A stretch of 37,004 bases of DNA from a virus (IMGVR_UViG_3300046385_000126:64001-101004), one strand, 5' to 3'. Shown: positions 18,601 to 24,451, numbered from the stretch's first letter. The notes: generated by a model from the letters alone, not told the origin. Numbers and translations are program-made.

Positions 18601-20780
18601 GATACTATGGTGGCTCACGTGCCCGAGCATATAGAAACCCATATAATGCTGTATGGTACACGGGTTACTATGCTGCTGGTTACGCTGGTTGGTATTCTGG
18701 CTATTATGCTGGCTCACGTGCACGTAGTTATACTGGATACTACGCTGGATCGCGCGCGCTTACATTTACAAGAGCGTTTACTGGTAGCTACACTGGATAC
18801 TACAACAGAACATTTACTGGTGCTTATAGCGGCGCCTATAACGGTGCATTCACGGGAATTTATTCTGGTGGATATATTGGATCCTTTACTGGCGCATATT
18901 CCGGTGGCTACATTGGCTCATTTACAGGGGCATATGCCGGTGCGTATGCTGGCAGCTACCAAGGAAACTTTACGGGTGCGTACTCTGGCGCATACAATAA
19001 CACCTTCACTGGCATTTACTCTGGTGGATATGCAGGAGCGTACGCTGGTGCATACGCTGGCGCGTATGTTGGAAACTACACTGGATCGTTTAGCGGTATA
19101 TACAGTGGTGCATACAACCAAACGTTCACAGGAGCATATTCAGGTGGTTATGTAGGTGCGTTCACTGGTGTTTGGGCGGGTGCATATGCTGGTAATTACT
19201 CCGGATCATTCAGTGGATTGTATAGTGGAGCATACAACCAAACATTTACAGGGGCATATTCTGGTGGATATGTAGGCGCATTTACCGGTGCCTGGGCTGG
19301 TGCTTATGCGGGCAATTACTCCGGATCATTTAGCGGTCTATACTCTGGTGCGTATAACAACACCTTCACCGGTGCATACTCAGGTGGATACGTTGGTGCG
19401 TTTACCGGTGTTTGGGCAGGGGCATATGCAGGTAATTACTCTGGATCATTCAGCGGCCTGTTTTCAGGTGCATACAACCAAACATTCACTGGAGCTTATT
19501 CAGGTGGATACGTAGGTGCATTTACCGGAGTTTGGGCAGGAGCATATGCAGGTAATTACTCCGGTTCGTTTAGTGGTTTATACAGCGGAGCATATAACCA
19601 AACGTTTACTGGTGCATATGCTGGTGGTTATGTTGGTACATTCTCCGGTATTTACTCTGGCAACTTCGTTGGATCGTATTCGAATTCGTTCACTGGCGCT
19701 TTTGCTGGAGCATACAATCAAGCGTTCACTGGCGCTTTCGCTGGTAACTACACAGGCGTATTCTCAGGAATATATTCTGGTGGGTACTCTGGATCATACA
19801 ACCAGGTATTCTCTGGTGCATATTCTGGTACCTACAATACAGGATACTCTGGCGCATATGTTGGAAATTACAACAGCGTTTTCACTGGCGCTTTTGCTGG
19901 CGCATATGTAGGCAACTACTCAGGTTCCTTTACCGGATTGTACAGCGGAGCATACACTCAAACATTTACAGGTGCATATGCAGGTGGATACACTGGTGCA
20001 TTCACAGGGGTTTGGACTGGATTCTACTCTGGCGGTTATGTTGGAACGTTTACTGGTGCATATGCTGGTGGTTATAATTCCACATTCTCCGGCATATATG
20101 TCGGTGGTTATGCTAACACGTTCTCTGGTGTTTATAGCGGATCTTACAACACAACCTACACTGCAGTATATTCAGGTGCATATAACCAAACATTCTCTGG
20201 TGCATACTCTGGTGGTTATACTGGATCGTTTAGTACAGCATACACTGGTGGATATTCATCAGGGTTTACTGGTGCGTTTACTGGCCTATACAACCAAACG
20301 TTCACCGGTAACTTCTCTGGTGCATATGCAGGTGGATACACCGGCACATTCTCTGGCGCATATGTCGGTGGGTATGGCAACACATTCTCTCGCACATTTA
20401 CAGGAATATACACCGGCGTGTATAGTAACGTATTTACAGGCGTTTATAACCAAGCATTCACTAGCCAATTTACCGGTGTATACAATCAAGCATTTACTGG
20501 TGCGTTTAGTAGTGCATTTACAGGTCAGTTCACTGGTCAATATGCGCAACAATTTACAAGCGTATACACTGCTGCATACACAGGCGCGTTTACAGGATCA
20601 TATACATCAGCATATACTGGCCAGTATACTCAAATGTTTACAGGAACATTTACCGGCGTTTATTCCGCAACTTACACCGGTCTATATACAAGAGCATATG
20701 TAGGAACATACACAGGACTGACAATTGTTTCTACACCACAAACAGTTGCGACACTTAAACTTTGGGTACGGACATCATGA
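15669..20780 (+). CDS. Giant tetrapeptide-repeat virion protein (aromatic-x-Gly-x array)
   Basis: 1703 aa. Residues 1-252 contain modules homologous to those of the upstream 499-aa protein: [SN]D-x-D-I starts, G-[IV]-G-[KS]-YVL, TGTWVSRG, TLWQKT and RLLKL. From residue 253 to ~1684 there are ~356 tetrads [YF]-[TSANV]-[GRQN]-x, most often FTGA, YTGA, YSGG and YNQT. In-register aromatic residues occur every four positions throughout. A denser Tyr-rich section with four SRA[RL] motifs at ~905-1035 interrupts the pattern; its three small insertions (1+2+1 residues) restore the register. Two families of 40-residue super-repeats lie on either side. The C-terminal cap TGLTIV...LKLWVRTS matches the paralogue. 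There is no signal peptide or enzyme motif. The gene overlaps the next start (ATGA). It may be an extended adhesin, fibre or decoration; this is inference. Confidence 0.75.
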   Translation: MPVKPLKYIEISGSPSTQIMSNTDITDYVAKLIGTEFASTTGVGSLGVGSLANGTSIGTWVDTYYPNAIGDHPIDPAAVTVSNTTLYQDVSNGSLTGIFSRPVGWDTSNNVPQLLSDSDIDTSITSVIANYVVNGGVGSYVLQPTAPATGTWVSRGTLTNTQAPSVTNTTTLWQKTAESTGSAVRLLKLANGGFQQFSDADIRNLTFKLRNYIVNSGIGKYVLSTTTPVTPGTWVQAGTGFDDIRLSLEDGFYAGAYNSTFTGGYTATYSGNYNNTFSSAFTSTYSSSYSGAYNSAFSRAYTSVYTGAFTGQYNQAFTGAFSRAFTGAFTGQYNQAFTGNFTGVYANAFTGQYSGNYVGAFSTVFSGAYTGAYNQTFTGSYIGTYLSNYTGAFSGAYASTFTGTFTGAYTAAYSAVFTGQYSGGYTSAFTGSYTSAYTTAYTGAYTGAYSNVFSGAYTGGYTTTFTGLYSGAYSRTFTGAYAGSYTGVFNQTFTGSYLGGYVGSFTGAYAGAYSRVFSGSYTGIYSGGYTGAFSGSYTGIYTAAYTGLYSGGYTGAFTGIYTGAYTGAFNQSFSGLYSGSYTSAFTGLYSGTYTSAFSGSYTGAYTGAYSQVFTGSYSGGYVGTFTGAYAGAYSRVFTGSYTGAYTGTYNQTFTGSYSGGYVGSFTGAYAGAYSRVFTGSYTGAYTGIYNQTFTGSYSGGYVGSFTGAYAGAYSRVFTGSYSGIYTGVYNQTFTGSYSGGYVGSFTGAYAGAYSRVFTGSYTGAYTGVYNQTFTGSYSGGYTRAFTGAYVGAYSRVFSGSYTGLYTGLYTGIYTGLYSGGYVGSFTGLYSGTYSRIFSGSYTGLYSGVYQNTFTGLYSGVYQSTFTGAYSGNYTRAFTGSYAGNYIASYAGAYAGTYNTGYIGYYAPGGAVYYTGLYTGFYSAYYAGNYINPFNGATYTGGYLGSRARSFAGGYTAGAGYAGTYTGFYAAGYLGSYLGYYGGSRARAYRNPYNAVWYTGYYAAGYAGWYSGYYAGSRARSYTGYYAGSRALTFTRAFTGSYTGYYNRTFTGAYSGAYNGAFTGIYSGGYIGSFTGAYSGGYIGSFTGAYAGAYAGSYQGNFTGAYSGAYNNTFTGIYSGGYAGAYAGAYAGAYVGNYTGSFSGIYSGAYNQTFTGAYSGGYVGAFTGVWAGAYAGNYSGSFSGLYSGAYNQTFTGAYSGGYVGAFTGAWAGAYAGNYSGSFSGLYSGAYNNTFTGAYSGGYVGAFTGVWAGAYAGNYSGSFSGLFSGAYNQTFTGAYSGGYVGAFTGVWAGAYAGNYSGSFSGLYSGAYNQTFTGAYAGGYVGTFSGIYSGNFVGSYSNSFTGAFAGAYNQAFTGAFAGNYTGVFSGIYSGGYSGSYNQVFSGAYSGTYNTGYSGAYVGNYNSVFTGAFAGAYVGNYSGSFTGLYSGAYTQTFTGAYAGGYTGAFTGVWTGFYSGGYVGTFTGAYAGGYNSTFSGIYVGGYANTFSGVYSGSYNTTYTAVYSGAYNQTFSGAYSGGYTGSFSTAYTGGYSSGFTGAFTGLYNQTFTGNFSGAYAGGYTGTFSGAYVGGYGNTFSRTFTGIYTGVYSNVFTGVYNQAFTSQFTGVYNQAFTGAFSSAFTGQFTGQYAQQFTSVYTAAYTGAFTGSYTSAYTGQYTQMFTGTFTGVYSATYTGLYTRAYVGTYTGLTIVSTPQTVATLKLWVRTS
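17493..18092 (+). repeat. 120-bp super-repeat family A (10 tetrads per unit)
   Basis: Units marked by [YF][NS]Q[TSV] recur at 17493, 17613, 17733, 17853 and 17973. The order is YNQT FTGS YSGG YVGS FTGA, then YAGA YSRV FTGS YTGA YTG[TIV]. Decayed copies in the same 120-bp phase extend upstream (markers at 17133 and 17373). Adjacent copies share near-identical DNA, for example about 37 bases starting at 17641 and again at 17761. Confidence 0.85.
18993..19712 (+). repeat. 120-bp super-repeat family B (10 tetrads per unit, Trp-containing)
   Basis: Units start at 18993, 19113, 19233, 19353, 19473 and 19593, with a further marker at 19713. The order is YNQT FTGA YSGG YVGA FTGV, then WAGA YAGN YSGS FSGL YSGA. 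Four copies place Trp in the same tetrad. The unit length, ten tetrads, equals that of family A, and the first four tetrads are nearly the same. Confidence 0.85.
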
Positions 20781-21217
20781 AGAGAACTATTAAAAATCCA
20801 CACTGGACAAACAACGCACGTACTGTCCTTTCTGCTGAATTCCATTATGAAGATGGGCGCGTGCTTACAGCTACGATCAGTGATTCAGATAAGGGCAATC
20901 CAGATCTGGTTGAAATTTTGGCGAACTTTACGGCTGAGGAGCTAGAAGCAAACACTGCTAGAGCTATCAAGCGCCAAAGTCAGGAAATGGAATCCAGACG
21001 CCGCCAAGAAGAAGCAATGGCAGAAAAAGCACTGCAAGAGGAACTGTTTGCAGTTAAACTAAAAGCTTTCGAGCTAGATGTTGTCAAAGGTACAACTAAC
21101 CGTGCCTTGAAATCACAAATTCGCCGAGCAAAGAGTGTATTTGAGGTGTACGCATACACAGCAGCCTTGATTCTTGACAACCAACAAAACCCACCAACTG
21201 ATTCGACTGCGGAGTAA
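20777..21217 (+). CDS. Small coiled-coil protein following the giant repeat gene
   Basis: 146 aa from the ATG at 20777, which overlaps the stop of the giant repeat gene (ATGA). This is preferred to an in-frame TTG at 20762 that lies inside the upstream gene. Residues ~1-45 are a small beta segment (VLSAEFHYEDGRVLTATISD, then GNPDLVEI). Residues ~50-110 are a charged helix likely to form a coiled coil (QEMESRRRQEEAMAEKALQE), and the C-terminus is acidic. I recall similar small proteins next to fibre genes in marine myoviruses. Translational coupling to the repeat gene fits an assembly or adaptor role, but no homologue with known function is recognised. Confidence 0.6.
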   Translation: MKRTIKNPHWTNNARTVLSAEFHYEDGRVLTATISDSDKGNPDLVEILANFTAEELEANTARAIKRQSQEMESRRRQEEAMAEKALQEELFAVKLKAFELDVVKGTTNRALKSQIRRAKSVFEVYAYTAALILDNQQNPPTDSTAE

Positions 21218-21220
21218 ATA

Positions 21221-21931
21221 ATGGATATTGATAATGGATTTCTTCTCGTGGCATCGGTCACGGAAGATTATGTGAAGTCTGCAAATTATTCGGCTGATAG
21301 CATCCGCGATTATTATCCAGATGCTCATATTACTTTATTCGTGCCGCCTGCACTTCGTCACTTGGCAGATGATTCTGCATTTGATTTGATTGTATCAGAC
21401 CCAGATGTACCAAATCACACACGGACAAAATTGTATGCTTTGTCTCGTACTCCATATAAGAATTTAACTGTATATGTGGATGCTGACATGGAATGCATGC
21501 ACGAAGACGTTCAAAACATTTGGAACGAAATGCCCGACGACTGTGATATCTTGATCACCAAGATCAGACCATACAATGGTAAGATTTCAAAATGGGCAAC
21601 AGGTGAAATGATCTACCATGGTGGTTTCTTCATGTACCGCACCAATCCAAAGACAATTGATTTTATGGATCGTTGGTGGGTGGACTACCATAAACAACGT
21701 GCAGAGCCATGGCCATATGATGAAAGCGAGATTCCAGTCACACTAAGACCATGGGACCAGTTTACATTTTGGAAGCTGCTAAATATTGACAAACTAGATA
21801 CAAATGTTCAAGTGTTTAAAGACGATGCTCGATGGAACTTTGTTAACGGTTATCGCTTGAACGAAAACAAAGACCCAATCGTTTTCTACCACCACACTAT
21901 TCCATCCAGACGCGAGGACACTAAAAAATGA
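21221..21931 (+). CDS. Glycosyltransferase-like protein (GT-A type fold predicted)
   Basis: 236 aa, preceded by a GGAG at about 21211. The sequence reads as a short GT-A nucleotide-sugar transferase: an N-terminal strand FLLVASVTEDY, a helix containing YSADSIRDYYPDAHITLFVP, the strand NLTVYVDADME with a D-x-D motif (D87-A-D89, metal/nucleotide binding in GT-A enzymes), HGGFFMYRTN at ~133, PWDQFTFWKLL at ~177, and IVFYHH (H224-H225) near the C-terminus, where GT-A enzymes often keep a metal-binding His. The donor and acceptor cannot be told. It sits between the repeat-protein operon and a 2OG-oxygenase-like gene, overlapping the latter by 4 bases, so modification of a virion protein or host surface glycan is possible. 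Confidence 0.6.
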   Translation: MDIDNGFLLVASVTEDYVKSANYSADSIRDYYPDAHITLFVPPALRHLADDSAFDLIVSDPDVPNHTRTKLYALSRTPYKNLTVYVDADMECMHEDVQNIWNEMPDDCDILITKIRPYNGKISKWATGEMIYHGGFFMYRTNPKTIDFMDRWWVDYHKQRAEPWPYDESEIPVTLRPWDQFTFWKLLNIDKLDTNVQVFKDDARWNFVNGYRLNENKDPIVFYHHTIPSRREDTKK

Positions 21932-22548
21932 AATCAATTGATATTGTAAACCTAGAATTAAAAAACATCCTTGACGAGTTTATGGCTGTCCTGCAGAACT
22001 GCGATCGCTCGGAATATCCGTATGGAAATTGGACAGATATTACTCCTGACTATGCATGTGGTATGGAATACCTAGAACATATGCAGGGTAAAAAGGTTGA
22101 TGGCTTTCCGGAAAAAACACTAGGGGTTGATCTATCACGCTTTACTCCACCACAAGAGTCGTTGCGCAAAGCTCTTACCAAACTCGATCATGATTTGATT
22201 GCATGGTCCGGCTCTCGAAACAATGCGGTCAAGATGTTGTATCCTAAGGGTGGTTACATGGGCTGGCACCACAATGCAAACGCAGCTGGTTACAATATTC
22301 TGTTGTCCTGGTCCAAAGATGGTAAAGGCTACTTCCGGTACCAGGATCCAATCACAAAGGAAATTGTTACAATGCAGGATACGCCTGGTTGGACATGCAA
22401 GGTTGGGTACTACGGACCATGGCATGAAAAAGACCGTATTTACTGGCACTGTGCTAATGCAGCACACGAAGAAAGATTCACGCTAGGCTACATTATTCCT
22501 CATGAAGGAATGTGGCAAGATATGTGTGACGATATTCAGAGCAAATAA
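21928..22548 (+). CDS. 2-oxoglutarate/Fe(II) oxygenase-like protein
   Basis: 206 aa, start overlapping the upstream stop (ATGA). The C-terminal two-thirds resembles the small 2OG-Fe(II) oxygenases of marine myoviruses: a KMLYPKGGYMGWHHNANAAG segment (~102-121, H114/H115), a YFRYQD strand (~135-140), and IYWHCANAAHEERFTLGYI at ~171-189, containing a distal His (H174) and an Arg (R183) of the type that binds 2OG. The canonical H-x-D of the facial triad reads H-x-N/H-N-A-N here, so metal binding is uncertain. Family members hydroxylate proteins or small molecules. The substrate is unknown; the nearest large proteins are the Tyr/Gly repeat proteins and fibres. Confidence 0.6.
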   Translation: MKSIDIVNLELKNILDEFMAVLQNCDRSEYPYGNWTDITPDYACGMEYLEHMQGKKVDGFPEKTLGVDLSRFTPPQESLRKALTKLDHDLIAWSGSRNNAVKMLYPKGGYMGWHHNANAAGYNILLSWSKDGKGYFRYQDPITKEIVTMQDTPGWTCKVGYYGPWHEKDRIYWHCANAAHEERFTLGYIIPHEGMWQDMCDDIQSK

Positions 22549-23273
22549 TAATCTGAATAAGACTGATAATCCCGTGGCGTTGTTGGACCATTCAACAGTA
22601 CCACGGGAATTTTTTTGACTATTTCAATAAACTTGCTTGGGCGGTATCCAAAATCAACTGGATCGTGTTGCTCATTCATATTGTGATCGACGCCGTACAT
22701 ATGTGAATAGAACTTCATCGCTGGAAAGTATTCTGTAGATGATCCTGCTGAGTGGTGTTCATAAAACATAAACGAATCCATTCCCCAATAGTACTTGGTC
22801 ATAAACTTTTCAGGGTCTTTGATAAAATGATCCCATATTGGTCTGGCTAGTGGCGACCTCCATGTCATACAGCTGCTGTTGAAAGGGTGGTGGTGCTCAA
22901 TAGTATGGTATTGATGTTTTTTACGCCACACAGCATTGATAACTGTAAGAGCTCCACTGTTTGTATCAATGAGGTCGTCAATGTTTGATTTAATAACAAG
23001 GTCTAAATCGAAGTACATACGTGGACCATTGGGTAGTTGGCTATCAAACTGCTCACTGAACATGAACAGCTTGTTATACACAATTACATCGAGCCCGTGA
23101 TCCACATAGTCAATACACGCTATGTTTTTATCAACACCAGTCTTGTCGTCTGTGTAACAAAAGAAGTTGAACGGCCTACTGATATTCTTCTGACACATTC
23201 TAAATAGGTTGTTGACCATAGATGTGTCATATTTACGGCCAAGTTTAACGCATATAATGTTTAGAGATTCCAT
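22536..23273 (-). CDS. Glycosyltransferase-like protein, the only minus-strand gene
   Basis: 245 aa. It starts at the CAT at 23271-23273, one base from the ATG of the divergent methyltransferase-like gene, and its last 13 bases overlap the end of the oxygenase-like gene. The N-terminus (LNIICVKLGRKY, then PFNFFCYTDD) and the strand RMYFDLDLVIKSNIDDL with a D-x-D motif (D89-L-D91) fit a GT-A glycosyltransferase-like fold. WGMDSFMFYEH and the C-terminal VVLLNGPTTPRDYQ add to the similarity with phage GT-like proteins. Donor and acceptor are unknown. Its opposite orientation makes it look like a separately acquired cassette gene. It is not obviously close in sequence to the plus-strand GT-like gene. 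Confidence 0.6.
   Translation of the reverse strand: MESLNIICVKLGRKYDTSMVNNLFRMCQKNISRPFNFFCYTDDKTGVDKNIACIDYVDHGLDVIVYNKLFMFSEQFDSQLPNGPRMYFDLDLVIKSNIDDLIDTNSGALTVINAVWRKKHQYHTIEHHHPFNSSCMTWRSPLARPIWDHFIKDPEKFMTKYYWGMDSFMFYEHHSAGSSTEYFPAMKFYSHMYGVDHNMNEQHDPVDFGYRPSKFIEIVKKIPVVLLNGPTTPRDYQSYSDYYLL
22568..22616 (+). terminator. Intrinsic terminator inside the 3' coding end of the minus-strand gene
   Basis: A CCCGTGG (22571-22577) / CCACGGG (22601-22607) stem contains a second inner stem TGTTG/CAACA and is followed by seven T (22610-22616). It lies ~20 bases after the oxygenase-like stop and would end plus-strand transcripts. Because it is within the minus-strand gene, it also codes for amino acids there. 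Confidence 0.75.
23253..23258 (+). promoter_or_regulatory. Possible sigma70-type -10 box for the methyltransferase-like gene
   Basis: A TATAAT hexamer lies 16 bases upstream of the ATG at 23275, inside the minus-strand gene. There is no good -35 match (best TTTACG at 23232), so this could be chance in AT-rich sequence. It is noted because the upstream terminator leaves the next gene without an obvious promoter. Confidence 0.25.
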
Positions 23274-23274
23274 A

Positions 23275-23853
23275 ATGTATCAGTATTTAACTTCTTTGTC
23301 AGGTGTTTTGAGATCTGGTGCAAATGTGGATGATATTGCAGACTCGTTAAGCGATACACAATATAGATCAAAATTATGGCTCGTTGAAACGTTGGCAAAG
23401 CAATCGTTCCCTGCAAATCCCAGAGTACTTATTCTCGGTGGTTGGTATGGTAGTTATTTGGTGCCAATGCTTAACGAGCACATAAAACCATCTCACATAT
23501 TCTTGAACGATATTAATGTGGATGTGTTGAAAGTAGCCAAAGCTCTTCACAAGAATACACCGAACTGCTCTGTAGAACACTTCGATGCAACTTACCAATA
23601 TCACAGGTACGATGTTGATATTGTGATCAATACATCATGTGAGCATATGAGCTATTATGGATATATGCTTGGGGAACCTTCAAATGTTCTTTACGTGTTG
23701 CAATCATGTGATAACAATAATGATCCCGGCCATGTCAACACAGCATCGAGTACAGATGATTTTGCGGCTAAATTGAACTTGAAACAAATAGTTTTCGCTG
23801 GAAGACAGGCGCTTGGACACAAAAACAGGTTTATGATCATTGGTCACAACTAG
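23275..23853 (+). CDS. SAM-dependent methyltransferase-like protein
   Basis: 192 aa from the ATG at 23275. An in-frame TTG at 23209 is rejected because it would extend into the divergent gene and weaken the family match. Motif I is RVLILGGWYGSYLVPML at ~50-66 (Gly-rich SAM loop), an acidic end of strand beta-2 is IFLNDIN (D79), and VDIVINTSCEHM follows at ~124-135. The C-terminal pattern HVNTASSTDDFAAKLNL...RFMIIG matches small class I methyltransferases that I recall from marine T4-like phages. The substrate is unknown. It diverges from the GT-like gene with a 1-base gap and is followed by a T4-type late promoter at 23866. It could act on host or virion molecules. Confidence 0.6.
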   Translation: MYQYLTSLSGVLRSGANVDDIADSLSDTQYRSKLWLVETLAKQSFPANPRVLILGGWYGSYLVPMLNEHIKPSHIFLNDINVDVLKVAKALHKNTPNCSVEHFDATYQYHRYDVDIVINTSCEHMSYYGYMLGEPSNVLYVLQSCDNNNDPGHVNTASSTDDFAAKLNLKQIVFAGRQALGHKNRFMIIGHN

Positions 23854-23865
23854 GTTTAGCAGTTT

Positions 23866-23873
23866 TATAAATA
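23866..23873 (+). promoter_or_regulatory. T4-type late promoter TATAAATA
   Basis: An exact match to the T4 late promoter -10 element lies 30 bases upstream of the ATG at 23904. It should drive the small structural gene and the downstream fibre genes. In T4 such promoters need gp55, gp33 and the sliding clamp, which are not in this window. Confidence 0.8.
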
Positions 23874-23903
23874 GAGCAGAATAACAATAACATCGGTTGA
23901 AAA

Positions 23904-24233
23904 ATGGCGATCAAGGCAAATCTCATTATAGATCAGGGAGTCGACTACTCAACCACCATTGAATTAACAAATGATAATGGTGAAGCAGTTAGTCTTTCTG
24001 GATACTCAGCACAGGCACAGATGCGTAAAACGTACACGTCATTGAATGCTGTGAGTTTTAGTGTTACCTTAGCGGATTCGCTAGGAGCGGTTATATTGGG
24101 GCTGTCAGCTAATACGACAGCCAATATGACGCCAGGTCGTTTTGTTTATGATGTACTACTAACGAATAATATTGGTGTCAAATCCCGTATCGTTGAAGGC
24201 ATCGTGACACTTACTCCAAGAGTGACCAAATGA
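23904..24233 (+). CDS. Small Ig/beta-sandwich-like structural protein
   Basis: 109 aa. It starts MAIKANLIIDQGVDYSTTIEL and continues with SLSGYSAQAQMRKTYTS, an LGLSANTTANMTPGRFVYDV strand pair and IVEGIVTLTPRV. This follows a pattern recurrent in cyanophage-like phages, where it is annotated only as a structural or hypothetical protein; it reads as a single beta-sandwich domain. It is the first gene after the late promoter at 23866 and overlaps the next gene by 4 bases. It probably serves as a fibre-attachment or baseplate-associated subunit (inference). No T4 counterpart is recognised. Confidence 0.65.
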   Translation: MAIKANLIIDQGVDYSTTIELTNDNGEAVSLSGYSAQAQMRKTYTSLNAVSFSVTLADSLGAVILGLSANTTANMTPGRFVYDVLLTNNIGVKSRIVEGIVTLTPRVTK

Positions 24234-24451
24234 CAAATATTGTTGTTAAATTCAATCCTGGTGGTGGACTGCAACAGACGTCCACCCCAATCACGTTAAA
24301 AAATACCATTGATACGAGTCAGAGGCTTGATAGGCTATTTGACGTCGTAGCTGATACGGATAGTACACCGTCAGGCAGCACCCTTGTTTATGATCCGGTA
24401 ACAGACAAGTACATAGTAAAACTGCTCGACCTAGATGGGGGATCTTTCTAA
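24230..24451 (+). CDS. Small protein with LDGGSF C-terminus, fibre-associated
   Basis: 73 aa. The start overlaps the upstream stop (ATGA) and the stop abuts the next ATG, so translation is probably coupled. The sequence has SQRLDRLFDVVADTDSTPSG in the middle, followed by LVYDPVTDKYIVKLLDLDGGSF. The C-terminal hexapeptide LDGG[ST]F is shared with the following 648-aa fibre, which ends LDGGTF. It might be a small fibre segment or attachment peptide; the function is not known. Confidence 0.6.
   Translation: MTNIVVKFNPGGGLQQTSTPITLKNTIDTSQRLDRLFDVVADTDSTPSGSTLVYDPVTDKYIVKLLDLDGGSF

Larger units (their letters stand above)
16425..20720 (+). repeat. 4.3-kb coding array of ~356 aromatic-x-Gly-x tetrads
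   Basis: Tyr/Phe (rarely Trp) codons recur every 12 bases from 16425 to 20709. I divided the translation into tetrads and found one register with only three small insertions in the middle (T before YTGG, AG before YAGT, W before YTGY), totalling four residues. Position 1 is Y/F, position 2 is usually T, S, A, N or V, position 3 is mostly G (also Q, R, N, S), and position 4 is variable. Synonymous codon variation is high, so exact DNA repeats are short except inside the 120-bp families. Confidence 0.9.

Noticed and set aside
16390-20703. Long open frames in the +1/+2 phases and on the minus strand across the repeat array
   Set aside because: Their repetitive Leu/His/Val composition follows from the 12-bp codon repeat of the real frame, and none has a convincing ribosome binding site or known motifs.
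16425-20720. CRISPR array or other non-coding tandem repeat
   Set aside because: No constant repeat and unique spacer structure; the periodicity is in frame, with codon-level variation inside one open reading frame.
14930-20720. Variable region of a diversity-generating retroelement
   Set aside because: There is no reverse transcriptase or template repeat in the window, and variation is not restricted to adenine positions.
20762-20776. TTG start for the coiled-coil gene after the repeat gene
   Set aside because: The ATG at 20777 gives the usual ATGA overlap; the extension would lie in the upstream coding end.
23209-23274. TTG start for the methyltransferase-like gene
   Set aside because: It would add 22 residues antisense to the divergent gene; the ATG at 23275 gives the expected N-terminus.
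23284-23291. Minus-strand late promoter for the GT-like gene (GTTAAATA on the minus strand)
   Set aside because: Only 6 of 8 matches, and too close to the start codon to leave a leader.
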